From Phocoena phocoena (lineage: Eukaryota; Chordata; Mammalia; Artiodactyla; Phocoenidae): DNA of 64,000 bases. How positions within the stretch are numbered: the first letter of the stretch is position 1; every line of letters starts with the position of its first letter. Made by a program: the position numbers and the translations under genes. This document shows, piece after piece, positions 46,318 to 57,510 of this stretch. The stretch covers positions 63,077,306 to 63,141,305 of the forward strand of contig NC_089236.1 of NCBI RefSeq assembly GCF_963924675.1, in the 5' to 3' direction. The notes below the pieces were generated by a model that worked only from the letters and a program-made list of their open reading frames with translations, did not search any database and was not told the DNA's origin.

Positions 46318-46480
46318 ACTGTATTAATTTGCTAGAGCTGCCATAACAAATTACCACAAACTGAGTAGCGTAAAACAGTAGAAATCTATTATCTCACAGC
46401 TCAGGCTATAAAATTGAAATCAAGAAGTTCTGGAGAATTGGCTCTTTCTGGAGGCAAATTTCTAATAAGATCTATTGATA
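46318..46480 (-). mobile_element. MLT1-type LTR end fragment
   Basis: 'gtattaatttgctagagctg', 'ccataacaaattaccacaaa' and 'tattatctcacagctcag' are the complemented 3' end of MLT1. The rest is missing. Confidence 0.7.
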
Positions 46481-46484
46481 AGTT

Positions 46485-48066
46485 AATATTATTGTATCAA
46501 TGTTATTTTCTTGAATATCTGTATCTATAGAAAGTACTATTAATATTATAAATAGTATGTTACAGAATACAAAATATATCATTTATTATTAAAGTGAAAT
46601 AGAAAATGTTTCAAATCTTTAGACATATTTTATAGACACCATATTTAAATGGAGGTCATTGTATAAAATGATCAAAAAAATTCTACTTTAACACAGTTTT
46701 CTTTGGTTTTACCTCACTATCAGCCTTCTTCGTTTGATTAAAATGGAAGTAGGAAAAATTAGGAGGTTCTGTTTTGATACTTATATGATTGACTTTTTTT
46801 GAAATTCAAAGTTAAATATGTATTAACTAATTGGAAAAACTCACAATACGTTTTTGGCAAGTATAAGGACTTTTTATATGTTTATTGTCCAATTGCATGT
46901 AATTTTCTGTGAATTGACTGTTCATATTCTCATGTCCTAAGTGACATATATTTTTGGATCACACTGACAACTATTTGTCTGGCATTTTATATTTGAAACA
47001 CAAAGATAGTTGCAATCCATGATTATTATATATTTTTTGAAGAATGCTGATTGGAAGGACTAGAAAGGTCAGGACCCAGGAGCTTGAAACTCTAATTGCA
47101 AGTTTGGTTATAATATACCATTAATGCCAATTTTCCAAGAAACGTGGTCAGGGTGCATCTGCTCCTAGGGCATCTTTCTTACTATGACATGGCCAACTTT
47201 AGAGACAAATAATGAGTAGTCTTTGGCCATAGTCACATTTGTCATATTCAGCTGTCAAAAATCCAAAGTAGAATTTAGATAGGATATAGCAAAGTAATTC
47301 AGTCTCTTTATGTATATTTATCCCTTAGTTACAGCTTATACTAAAATATTTATTGTAGTTATTTGGAATGAAAAACTTGTAAGGACATTAATAATAATAA
47401 TAACAGCATCTTATCCTTTACAGCACATAGCAGTATACAATACATGCTCATTCAGGGAAGGGACAGGGATTGACCATCTCATTAAGATATTAAATGAGAA
47501 ACATGTGAATTGTCATTTAATGGATTCTGAAAAGTGAAATCACTTAGATATTATCTTACCACATAACTTTTTAAAATTTAATATTTTGGACTGGGGGAGT
47601 TAAAATTATTCTATTACTTGATATGTAAATTTACCAACAAGCTGCTCACCTTCAAAAAGATATTTTGTTTCATTTTTCAATGAAAGGTGATGGATACAGG
47701 GCTTAACAACCCCACTCCTTGGGGATATAATTAGCTAGCTTGTTTACACGTACCCTGTTGAGCTTGAAAGTGTCTGTACATAGATTACGTCGGTTACCAT
47801 GGACTGACCGTGTCCATAGTGGATTCTCAATGTGTTTGTGTGCATATATTCACTATTTCCAGAGCTCTCCCAGCTATCATTTAATTAGGATGCGAACAAA
47901 CTGGAGGAAATGAATTTAAATTCGAATTTCTCTATAATTAGGATGAAAGAGTTTCAACATGGGTGACTTACAGTTTATAACATCAAATTAATTTATGCGT
48001 ACTACCTCAAGTCATTTCTAGCAAGAATATTTAAAATCAATAGTTATGGCCTCAGATTATGCCCTT
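46485..48066. other. Repeat-poor AT-rich DNA
   Basis: About 1.6 kb without a recognisable element. The segment around 47700-47830 is less AT-rich ('agattacgtcggttaccat') and keeps several CpGs. Confidence 0.4.
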
Positions 48067-48177
48067 GTTCCTAGGGAATAAAATGATCTGTTCTAAAAAG
48101 TCAGCCTGTCACTTAATAGTTTCCCTTTCAGGATTTAATAACAATTACACACCTGAGCGTTAATTCTGGATAGCTTT
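48067..48177 (+). repeat. Diverged direct repeat, first copy
   Basis: The segment opening GTTCCTAGGGAATAAAATGA and ending TTCTGGATAGCTTT recurs at 48838-48940 with scattered substitutions and small indels. It shares blocks 'cctagggaataaaatgatct', 'tttcaggattta', 'acaattacacac' and 'aattctggatagcttt'. Confidence 0.85.
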
Positions 48178-48369
48178 AGTTGTACCTCTGGTATATAATG
48201 AAAAAGTTAAGGATATATGATTTTAGATGGAAAAATAAACCTAAAGAAAACTTTGAAATATTCAAGGTGATATTCCAACACCAAACTGAAATTCAGATGA
48301 ACTCTCTGAGTACTGTCAGCAGTCATTTCGTGGCACCTATGAGACATCCAGCAGGTGTAAGTTAGAAGC

Positions 48370-48835
48370 TGAACATGAGGAGTCTGGAGAAAGGGTCTGG
48401 ATGGGGTTTATAGATTTGGCATTCATAAATAAGCACATATTCAGTCATTGGCATTATTTAAATAGATGAGATTTCCCTAAGAAAGTAATCAACATAAAAG
48501 AAAAAGAACATGGATGAAACCCAGAGAAATACCAATTCTTAAGAAGAGGCAGGGGAAAAAACAAAGACCAAAAAACTAGAAGCAAGATGGATAGGAAAAA
48601 CGTAGGGAAGGCAGGAGGAAATATTGTTAGAGAAAGAAACAGTGTAGAGTTTTAAGGAGGGCCCAAGAAATCATGTCAAATGCAATGGGGCTGTCAAAGA
48701 TAAGGCCTGAAAGATGATCTTAGCCCTGGATGATTAGCAAGGCTTCGTTAACCATTTTGGTGCAGGGTTATAAGGATGGCTAAAGTGGGTTCTGATACCA
48801 GAGAACCAAGACGAAAATTGAAGAAAGGAAGTAAA
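48370..48835 (-). mobile_element. L2-like remnant
   Basis: 'cccaagaaatcatgtcaaat', 'gcaatggggctgtcaaagat' and 'gattagcaaggcttcg' resemble the complement of an L2 segment. Diverged, and it lies between the two copies of a direct repeat. Confidence 0.4.
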
Positions 48836-48837
48836 TA

Positions 48838-48940
48838 GCTCCTAGGGAATAAAATGATCTCTTCTGAAAAGCCTGTTTTGTAGTTTTTCTTTCAGGATTT
48901 AAGAACAATTACACACATGAGAGTAAATTCTGGATAGCTT
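48838..48940 (+). repeat. Diverged direct repeat, second copy
   Basis: This is the second copy of the segment at 48067-48177, about 770 bases downstream in the same orientation. Confidence 0.85.
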
Positions 48941-48944
48941 TCTC

Positions 48945-50528
48945 TTGTCAAGATCTTGCCTATGAATATGGAAGAGGACAGTATCTAAAATAGGACTCAG
49001 AAATTTAAAAAAAAAATGTTTTCCACAAGATGTGAGCATTTTGAGCCCATTTATAGGATGAAAGGAAGCAACATTGGAGAATGAGTTCGAAAATACAGGA
49101 GTGAGAGCTCTTGCCTTCTGAGACAGACCACATTCTGTCCATGGAATGTGTATCTCTCTAAATAACTTACTTTCACTTTAAAAGGAAAAAGAAAAAGAAA
49201 TACAGGAGAGAGGGTATAGTTGATGGTTCAAAGATCCTACACAGAGTGGTAAGGATGGGTTTACATCACTCAGTGAGAAGTATTCATTTAGGATAGTATA
49301 AGGGACACGTTTTCCTCTAAAAGGATATATAAGGGAAAAAAGCACTGTGATACATATAGGCATCAGGATAGGATTGGGTCAGAAAGCTTAACTAGTATAT
49401 ACTGAACACTTCATTTTCTATAAAAGATAAAGCCAAGTCATCTGCATGGATTGAAATATAAATTCTTCTATGGTTAATTTGAGGGGAACAAAGTTTGTTT
49501 AAAAAAAACAAAGGAAGTTTGACAGTGGAAAATGAGGAATCACATGGAATAGATTGTTGCAAATTGCTTAGAACCTAACTGAGATTGGAAACAATTTTGA
49601 ATGACACTGTGGGAGAATATTATTTTAGTATATTAACAAATCATTTTCTTGGACAGAGAGGATTGTTGACTTTGTTTAGCTTTTCTTTTGCAATCCCTGA
49701 CAAGTATATACGCATGGCATTCTAAATATCTTACTTAAAAAATGACTTCTTATGTCAAAAATACTACCCTTCCTAAAGGAACAATATGCCATTATAATGT
49801 GATTTTTTTTTCTTCAGTTTTATACAACGCTAGTATAGCAGCTGTCTTCGGAGAACCTAAGAACCAGGGTGTTGTCCCTAGCACACCAGAAAAATGTCCA
49901 ATATATTGTAAAATTTTTTAATCTAAAAATGTGTGTGTGTTTGTACACACAAAATTTCCTTAAATGTCTTGCACCAGTAACTCTCCCAATTGAGCATCTC
50001 TGTGTGTTTGTTGGGGGCACACATAATATTCCTAGGGTACTTTAAAACACTGCCTTAACCTTTACTTCAAGGTCAGCCATCATTAAGAGTTTAGGGCCTT
50101 CTCGGGTTTCTCTGGGAATTCACATGTTACTGCACATATGTATGTTCTCTACATTCCCAGGCATATGTTAGAGCTTTTCAAAGCCCCAGATAATCATCTC
50201 ATTCCTCATTCCCCAACATTCCTTTAATGATTTCTGGTCAGCTTCTTATTTGCCCCAGCCGTCATTACCACCTCAGAGAGCTGAAATGTTAAACCGTTGT
50301 CACCAATAATTTTTGGCAAATACACATGGGAAAAGGCTAATTGCACAGAGAAATCTATGAATCAGGTAAAATAAAGACAAGATGCTGGTGGCTTAGACCA
50401 GAGCAGTAGCAGTAGAGATAATATAAAGTATTTAAATTCTGGATATATTTTAAAGGTAGAATGGATAGAATTTATTAACGGATTGGATGGGAATGTGAGA
50501 AAAAGAGCCCGCTAATTCCTATTTGCCT
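48945..50528. other. Unique DNA
   Basis: No feature recognised with confidence. A short GT run lies at about 49930-49940. Confidence 0.4.
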
Positions 50529-50529
50529 T

Positions 50530-50600
50530 TTTCTATATAACAGAGAAAAAACTGAGGGAGCAAGAACTTTAGCGACTTGTGCCAGGCTACACAGCTATTT
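50530..50600 (-). mobile_element. MIR fragment
   Basis: 'aaaactgagggagcaagaac' and GTGCCAGGCTACACAGCTAT are the complemented MIR core. A 'ctggcacatagtgggcaatc' motif just downstream, in the other orientation, may be an L2 tail. Confidence 0.45.
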
Positions 50601-50828
50601 AAAAGAAAGCACCTACCTGGCACATAGTGGGCAATCATTAAAAATGAATTTCCCTTCCTTTGTGGTAGAGATGTCTAGGATTCAAATGCAGCTATTTTCA
50701 GAATCCTGTCACTTCGATGAGTTATATATCTATATGTTGATTTCTTCCAATAATCAATCAACTAAGTAGCTAAAAAATTAAACAAGAGAATTTATAGGCA
50801 TTCACTCTGTTTCCAGCTTTGTGGAAAC

Positions 50829-50863
50829 ATTATAACCAGATAATGCTGGTTATAATGACGTCA
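50829..50863. promoter_or_regulatory. 10-bp perfect stem next to a CRE-like octamer
   Basis: ATTATAACCA (50829-50838) pairs with TGGTTATAAT (50847-50856) around an 8-base loop. TGACGTCA (50856-50863) begins on the last stem base. The CRE motif is a full palindrome. No promoter context is visible, so regulation is only a possibility. Confidence 0.3.
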
Positions 50864-50877
50864 ACAATGACAAACAT

Positions 50878-51015
50878 TGAGTGACTGCCTTCTGTTAGCT
50901 AATTTTTCATATATTATCCCATTTAATCCTCATAACAACCTAATGGGAACAATTACTATTATCTACAGTTTACAGTCATGTAAATGGGGGTTTTGAGGCA
51001 ACTTCCAGGTCAAAT
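50878..51015 (-). mobile_element. MIR SINE fragment
   Basis: The complemented MIR is clear: TTGAGTGACTGCCTTCTG, 'tattatcccatttaatcctc', 'ataacaacctaatgggaaca' and 'attatctacagtttac'. Confidence 0.7.
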
Positions 51016-51019
51016 AATA

Positions 51020-51576
51020 ATACTCTGAGCATGGGACTCTTGGGGGGCTCCAAACCCATTCTGCCCCATTCATTGAGCCCCATCAGTGGATACTATGTTC
51101 TTATTTTCACTATAATTTTGAGGCTATTCATTTTTAAGGCTACCACAGAGCTGAGGAAAGAGGAATATGAATAGGGCAAACTAAAATGTCACAAGGCTTA
51201 CTGAGATTCAGCATTTTTCTTAAAGAAACATACCGCAACTTGTTGCAACTTAATTTCCGGAGTTCCGAGGAAGTTGACTTTTTTGGACAACTTTCCCCAG
51301 TATTTTCATTGCTTTTATGGGGAAGTAGATTTTCAGTGGTCTTTCCCATTCTGAAATTCAGAATGACCTTATATATGTTTTTAAATTATATTCTCACAGG
51401 CACTCAGTTTAAGTATGGCAAGTACATTCTCCGTTTATTTAGAGAAGAGTCTGGAGAAATCATAGATGAAGCAATTACTATAAGGTATTTTCTGTTAGAC
51501 ATCAGCTGATAATCTGGGATCATAGTTCCAGACTTTGTTTTGTTTTGTTTTTGTTTTTTCCAATTTGAACTTAGAA
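51020..51576. other. Unique DNA
   Basis: A 107-codon frame (51186-51509) has no recognisable domain. No repeat family recognised apart from a GTTTT-rich run at 51536-51560. Confidence 0.4.
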
Positions 51577-52187
51577 GAAATATTATTTTTTAACATCTTT
51601 ATTGGGGTATAATTGCTTTACAATGGTGTGTTAGTTTCTGCTTTATAACAAAGTGAATCAGCTATACATAAACATATATCCCCATATCTCCTCCCTCTTG
51701 CATCTCCCTCCCACCCTCCCTATCCCACCCCTCTAGGTGGACACAAAGCACCAAGCTGATCTCCTCGTGCTGTGCAGCTGCTTCCCACTAGCTCTCTATT
51801 TTACATTTGGTAGTATGTATATGTCCATGCCACTCTCTCACTTCGTCCCAGCTTACCCTTCCCCCTCCCTGTGTCCTCAAGTCCATTCTCTATGTCTGTG
51901 TCTTTATTCCTGTCCTGCCCCTAGGTTATTCAAAACCTTTTTTTCCCCCTAGATTCCATATATATGTGTTAGCATACGGTATTTATTTTTCTCTTTCTGA
52001 CTTACTTCACTCTGTATGACAGACTCTAGGTCCATCCACCTCAATAAAAATAACTCAATTTCGTTCCCTCTTATGGCTGAGTAATATTCCATTGTATATA
52101 TGTGCCACATCTTCCTTATCCATTCATCTACTGATGGACACTTAGGTTGCTTCCATGTCCTGGCTATTGTAAATAGAGCTGCAAGAA
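51577..52187 (-). mobile_element. L1 3' UTR and ORF2 end, left half of an inverted L1
   Basis: The same L1 3' end as at 5.6-6.3 kb, complemented: 'ctttattggggtataattgc' through 'ccatgtcctggctattgtaa'. On the - strand the ORF2 C-terminus reads [17 protein letters not shown] and MEYYSAIRGNE. Polarity flips at about 52187. Confidence 0.92.
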
Positions 52188-52552
52188 TGTACAATGGAGA
52201 AAAGACAGCCTCTTCAGTAAGTGGTGCTGGGAAAACTGGACAGCTACATGTAAAAGAGTGAAGTTAGAACACTCCCTAACACCATACACAAAAATAAACT
52301 CAAAATGGATTAAAGGCCTACATGTAAGGCCAGACAGTATAAAACTCTTAGAGGAAAACATAGGCAGAACATTCTATGACATAAATCACAGCAAAATCCT
52401 TTTTGACCCACTAGAGAAATAGAAATGAAAACAAAAATAAACAAATGATACCTAATGAAACTTAAAAGCTTTTGCAAATGAAGAAACTGACAAAGGATTA
52501 ATCTCCAAAATATACAAGCAGCTCATGCAGCTCAATATCAAAAAAAGAAACA
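52188..52552 (+). pseudogene. L1 ORF2 fragment, inverted half of the same insertion
   Basis: The + strand starts mid-ORF2 with 'aatgtacaatggagaaaaga' and runs through 'gtgctgggaaaactggacag', 'accatacacaaaaataaact' and 'cacagcaaaatcctttttga'. Reading-frame breaks are present. It continues after the SINE at 52773-52812. Confidence 0.9.
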
Positions 52553-52772
52553 GGGCTTCCCTGGTGGCGCAGTGGTTGAGAGTCCACCTGCCGATGCAGG
52601 GTGCCCCAGTCCGGGAAGATCCCACATGCCGCGGAGTGGCTGGGCCCGTGAGCCATGGCCGCTGAGCCTGTGCGTCCGGAGCCTGTGCTCCGCAACAGGA
52701 GAGGCCACAACAGTGAGAGGCCCGCATACCACAAAAAAAACCCAAAAAACAAACAAAAAAAACCCCAAAAGA
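52553..52772 (+). mobile_element. CHR-type SINE (copy 8), box B deleted
   Basis: The head GGGCTTCCCTGGTGGCGCAG and the body are good. However, where other copies read GATGCAGGGGACACGGGTTC plus GTGCCCC, this one reads GATGCAGGGTGCCCC. About 12 bases including most of box B are gone. The tail is A-rich with C interruptions. It is inserted in the inverted half of the L1. Confidence 0.93.
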
Positions 52773-52812
52773 AATCCAATCCAAAAATGGGCAGAAGACC
52801 AAAATAGATTTT
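52773..52812 (+). pseudogene. L1 ORF2 fragment resuming after the SINE
   Basis: 'aatccaatccaaaaatgggc' and 'agaagaccaaaatagatttt' continue ORF2 (NPIQKWAEDQNR in frame) after the SINE and then stop at unique sequence. Confidence 0.85.
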
Positions 52813-52814
52813 CT

Positions 52815-53935
52815 ATGCTGAGAGAGAAAGGTGAAGGTTTGATCTGAAGAGTATCTGAAGAGTAGAAAAGGAGCTGGCTAGGTAATTGTAGGTGGCTGTA
52901 CCTCATGAAGGTCCCTGCTGAACTTCTCAATCCAAATGGTTTGGTAAATTTGGGGTGACAGGTGTAAAATGGGCTGTGTGAAGTCTGGAGTAGTTTGGAC
53001 CCTATCACATCCTTTGCAATGACATTGTAGATGATAGCCCCACCATTCTGTAGAAATATGTACCTGTCAGAAATTATTGAATTAGTTCAGTCATTGATCC
53101 GACCCAAGCATTTGTGTTCACGTTTTTATAGAAATTATGAGGGTAAGATATAAAAAAGCATTAGACAAAAGTTTTGTTTTCATTGCAAACAGGTTAGGAT
53201 ATTGTTGGCTTTTTATTCAACTTTTCCTGTGCAGGCCATAATCATTAAAATAATTCACTGCGATGTCAGAAAGAGCTTCTTGTCTTAGGGGCACTGGTGA
53301 GGTGAGTTCACAATTATGGATCGTTTTAATCGAATTATATCCTTAGAGCTTTAATTTTGAGCTCTGAATCCACAATCTGAAATTCGCAGGTAATCAATGA
53401 TATTTATTTAAATGCTCTTGGGTAAAGATAATGTGAATACAGAAACCTGCTTATTTCTAGCTTAAAATTGTTTGTTAAGCAAAATAATAGAGCGCTGCGA
53501 ATTAACTGTTAAAGGGAAATGTAATCTTGGTTTATTTAATTTTAACACCTTTGTTTGATATTTACCAAGTATTTTTAAGAATAACTTACATGTAATTTAG
53601 TTTAACTATCATTAAAATGTGAAAGCAAACATTCTTACCCTTTATGGTACTTATCTAGTACCAGACTTTTTTCATCTGTCGTGGAAAAATATTTTTTACA
53701 TTTTAGAATTAACGTCTGTACCTACTTGGTTAATCAAGGAAATGCCTGAATTAGGAAATGTTCCAAATTACTCTGTATAAATATATAATACTTTACTGAT
53801 ATTGACAAGATGAAAAAAATTACATTGCAGTAGGTCTTATATATAGTAATCTTAAGAGGGTACCATAATAAATTTACAAATATGCATTTGTAAAAGCATA
53901 ATTTTAGAGTTTTAAAAAATCTCTTGGGCTTCCCT
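52815..53935. other. AT-rich unique DNA
   Basis: No feature recognised. Confidence 0.4.
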
Positions 53936-54102
53936 CGTGGTGCAGTGGTTGAGAGTCCACCTGCCGATGCAGGGGACATGGGTTCGTGCCCCGGTCCTGG
54001 ATGATCCCACATGCCGCGGAGCTGCTGGGCCCGTGAGCCATGGCCGCTGAGCCTGCGCGTCTGGAGTCTGTGCTCCGCAACGGGAGAGCCCACAAAAAAA
54101 AT
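53936..54102 (+). mobile_element. CHR-type SINE (copy 9), 3'-shortened with A tail
   Basis: The head is GGGCTTCCCTCGTGGTGCAG, with box B GGTTCGTGCCC. The body stops at CGGGAGAGCCCAC and goes straight into eight A residues, so about 30 bases of the usual 3' end are absent. The A-rich duplication (about AAAAAATC) flanks it. Confidence 0.92.
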
Positions 54103-54104
54103 CC

Positions 54105-54319
54105 TAAATTTTCCTGAGTTCTCATTAGGGTCTCACTGAGTCAAGATTAATTTCACCTGGAGGTCTTGTTTTTTTCTCATCATGGGGAAGCAAGGTTCCA
54201 AAAATGTGGCAAGAAGAGTGACTTCCATCCTTCTGAGCACCTGAGTGATGAGGTGATGAGCTTAGTATCCTTGCTTCTGAGCACAACGGGCTTTCTCCTT
54301 GATGACCTCAAAATATTTC
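54105..54319. other. Unique DNA
   Basis: No feature recognised. Confidence 0.35.
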
Positions 54320-54625
54320 CTATTTTGGTCTTCATATACATGGAGGTATACAGTATTTACTATTTGGGCTCCGGCTCTTTTCCACTCAAAGCTATATCCA
54401 TGAAATCCATCTGTATTATTTTATATACCAGTGATGTATTCTTTTTCCTGCTGTGTAGCGTTACATTGTTTAAATAGAGAGCTTTTTAATTCATTCTACT
54501 GCTGATGAGCACTCAGGTATTTCTGTTGAAATTGTTGGTTGTAAGTTATATATGTGTTTAACTTTAGTAGATGATATTAATCATTTTTCCAAAATGGTTG
54601 TACCAATTTAGGGGCCCAGATACAG
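54320..54625 (-). mobile_element. Old L1 3' UTR fragment
   Basis: The complement of an old L1M 3' UTR can be followed from 'gtattcttttcctgctgtgt'-like sequence. It continues through 'attctactgctgatgagcac' and 'caggtatttctgttgaaatt' to 'tccaaaatggttgtaccaat'. It is diverged. Confidence 0.5.
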
Positions 54626-54629
54626 ATAT

Positions 54630-55136
54630 GTGAAGAAATCCTACCAGCAGCAACAACAACAAAAATACATGGACAACCAATATGAAAAAAAGCCGAATTA
54701 GTTCAACAAGCACTCACAATATACACAAGTTTATGAAAACCAAGGATTAAATTTTGATAAAGAGCAGTAAGAATCTCAATTGAGCCATATGTGTGAAAAC
54801 AATTGTTCTTTCATATTATTAAATAAAAAATAGATTTAGGGCATGATGAGTGCTTAATTGAGGCTTTTTATTGGCTAGACCTTCAAAGTTGGAATTTTTA
54901 ATTCACAACAAATCCTTACAGCAATTTTATGTGTGGATAGAATTAAGGAAATAGCCCTGAGGTTATTGAATAAAATGTTTAAAGTACCTTATATGATGAT
55001 GAGAAAATGAAAGTGAACAGAGACACCAAGTGTAAGCGATGAGAAGAGTGTTTACAGTTCGAGGTAGCATCTCCTAGAATTCTTTAGGTAATTGTGCATT
55101 TTTGCTATTTTCATGTTTTGCAGCACATTATTATTT
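54630..55136. other. AT-rich unique DNA
   Basis: No feature recognised. Confidence 0.4.
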
Positions 55137-55430
55137 CTTTTAATAAATGTATTTAGTTAGTTAGTTTTGGCTGTGTTAGGTCTTTGTTGCTGTGCGCGAG
55201 CTTTCTCTAGTTGCGGTGAGCGGGGGCTACTGTTTGTGGCTGTGTGCAGGCTTCTCATTGCGGTGGCTTCTCTTGTTGCGGAGCACGGGCTCTAGCTGCG
55301 CGGGCTCAGTAGTTGTGGTGTGCGGGCTTAGTTGCTACGCGGCATGTGGGATCTTCCTAGACCAGAGCTCGAACCTGTGTCCCCAGCATTGGCAGGCGGA
55401 TTCTCAACCACTGCACCACCAGGGAAGCCC
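55137..55430 (-). mobile_element. Longer, older CHR-type SINE (copy 10)
   Basis: This copy is nearly 300 bases. On the - strand it has the CHR head (GGGCTTCCCTGGTGGTGCAG) and a mutated box B (GGTTCGAGCTC). It has a longer body with repeated GCGG/GTTG motifs, and it ends 'ggctgtgttaggtctttgtt' on the + side, unlike the short class. The duplication AGCACATTATTATTT (55122-55136) versus AGCGCGTTATTTTTG (55431-55445) is diverged, so it is older than the other copies. Confidence 0.85.
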
Positions 55431-55445
55431 AGCGCGTTATTTTTG

Positions 55446-55957
55446 GCCCAGGGAGTCCACTCTCTTTATGGATATGCAGAGTATTCCTAACTAGGAACAA
55501 CTTATAGTCTCAAAGTCTAAAGATAAAGAAAATTATCATTAAACACTTCTGATTCTAATATTGAATACCTGCATAAAAATTTCCCATCACCTTCCAACAA
55601 AAGACTTGCTCGAACCATTTTTTGATTAATCATCACTCACTACCAGGCGTTCTCTTCCTCCTTTGGGGCTGCAATTAACCCTCTTTATGTTACATGGTAT
55701 ATACAAATGTTATTTTCTTTCAAAGTGTTATTACCTATATTTATTTATTTACATCATTCACTTGACGATTTTTCCTATCTGTGAAATTTCTTCAGACATG
55801 TTGAATACATCATAATTTCTCCCACTTTTATGATCAAAACATTTTTGCCATCTAATAGTTTTTTTCTTAGTGCCAGTTTCAGAAATGAACTAAAGTTAAG
55901 TGAAGAATTGGTAAACTTGAGCAGAGGGATACCCATGTCTTATCAGTTTGGCTCATT
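55446..55957. other. Unique DNA
   Basis: No feature recognised. Confidence 0.4.
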
Positions 55958-56642
55958 TAGTTTACCTTGTTTTATTGTGCTTCAAAGATAGTACATTCTT
56001 TTACACATTGAAGGTTTGTGGCAGTCCTGTATCAAGCAAGTCTATTGGCACCGATTTTCTAACAGCATATGCTCACTTTGTGTCTCTCTGCCACATTTTG
56101 GTAATTCTCACAATATTTCAAATTTTTTCATTATTATTACAGTTGACCCTTGAGCAACAAGGCGTAGAGGTGCTGACTTCCATGCAATCAAAAATCTGTG
56201 TATAACTTTACAGTCAGCTCTCCATATCCAAGGTTCCACGTCTGCAGATTCAACCAACTATGGATCAGTACGTACCTATTGGAAAAAAGTCTGCATATGA
56301 GTGGACCCACGCAGTTCAAATCACTGTCATTCTAGGGTCAACTGTATATGTGTCACGATGCTCTGTGATGATCTTTGATGTTACCGTTGTAAAAAGATTA
56401 CAACTCACTGAAGGCTCAGATGATGCATGATGATTAGCATTTTTATCAATAAAGTATTTTTAATTAAAGTATGCACATTGTTTTTCAGATATAATGATAT
56501 TTCACATTTAATAGACTACAGCAGTGTAAACATAACTTTTATATGCACTGGGAAGCCCCAAAACTTGTGTGACTCATTTTATTGTGATATTTGATTTATT
56601 AAGGGGGTCTGAAAGCAAACCCACAGTATGTCCCAGTGCCTG
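55958..56642 (+). mobile_element. Tigger1-derived DNA transposon remnant
   Basis: The left part 'taccttgttttattgtgctt', 'tgaaggtttgtggcagtcct', 'caagcaagtctattggcacc' and 'ttttggtaattctcacaata' matches Tigger1. After the nested element it resumes with 'gatctttgatgttaccgttg' and ends with TTTATTGTGATATTTGATTT and the terminal GTGCCTG followed by TA. The transposase-coding centre is deleted. Confidence 0.75.
56140..56344. mobile_element. Tigger/MER2-like MITE nested in Tigger1
   Basis: The ends CAGTTGACCCTTGAGCAAC and 'attctagggtcaactg' are complementary at the termini. TA flanks each side (56138-56139 and 56345-56346). The inside includes a second end-like motif 'gtcagctctccatatccaag', so the element looks compound. 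Confidence 0.65.
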
Positions 56643-56644
56643 TA

Positions 56645-57127
56645 TTTGTTTATTTCCCAAGCTTAACCTAAGACCCTTCCCCTTTTCAGGAAAACTGATT
56701 CCTAGGCATGTTTAAGTGTAAAGTATATTTCCCTCTTTTATTATTTCTACCAAAACTAACAGCTGAATTTTTGTTGGTGGTGGTTTTTTGTTTTTTGTTT
56801 TTTTTCACTCAAATTTACTCACTCAATATATCTGGGAAATGTAAGAGACAGGTTATTCCTGTGATCATTTATATTTTCTTAGGGCAGTTTTTTATGATAT
56901 GCCTAGTTTCATAATATTAAAAAAAGAGTCAAATTCTCCCATTATTAGGCCACTTGAAAGAGTTTATAATAATCCTGCAGCCTTACTTCTAGAATAATGA
57001 GGGCAGTATTTTTTTGTTACTACATTACTGTGTAAAGTTAATATACCATTTTTGAGTTTTTTCAGTCTTATAGTTAATAGTTATAATTGCCAGGAATTGA
57101 AGACAGAACGTTCCAGAAATATAAATG

Positions 57128-57158
<31 letters not shown>

Positions 57159-57490
57159 TCTTTCTCTGGAAAGTTTCTGTTACTCTTTATAGATTGTCTA
57201 ATAGACCATATTTCATAGCCTACATTGAACCCTGTGTTTGCACATGTAAGTTTTACAAATTAAAGCAAGAGTAAGAGAGAGAGTAAGAGATAACACACTG
57301 ACCAAATAGTGGAATTACCTCCATGGCTCAGTATCTATCTCATTATTCAGCATGTTATTCTACCATTTTCTCTCTTCTCGAACCCTATATCACCTAAAGC
57401 TCACCACACTATGCTTGAGCAGATTTGTTCCCTAAAATGACTAAGTTCATCCAATGCTAATTCTTCCAAATTTCTTTTTCCTTTCCATAC
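56645..57490. other. AT-rich unique DNA with an (AT)n run
   Basis: It contains an AT dinucleotide run at 57127-57150 followed by a T tract. Otherwise no feature is recognised. Confidence 0.4.
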
Positions 57491-57510
57491 AAAAGTTTCC
57501 GTCTTTAAAA

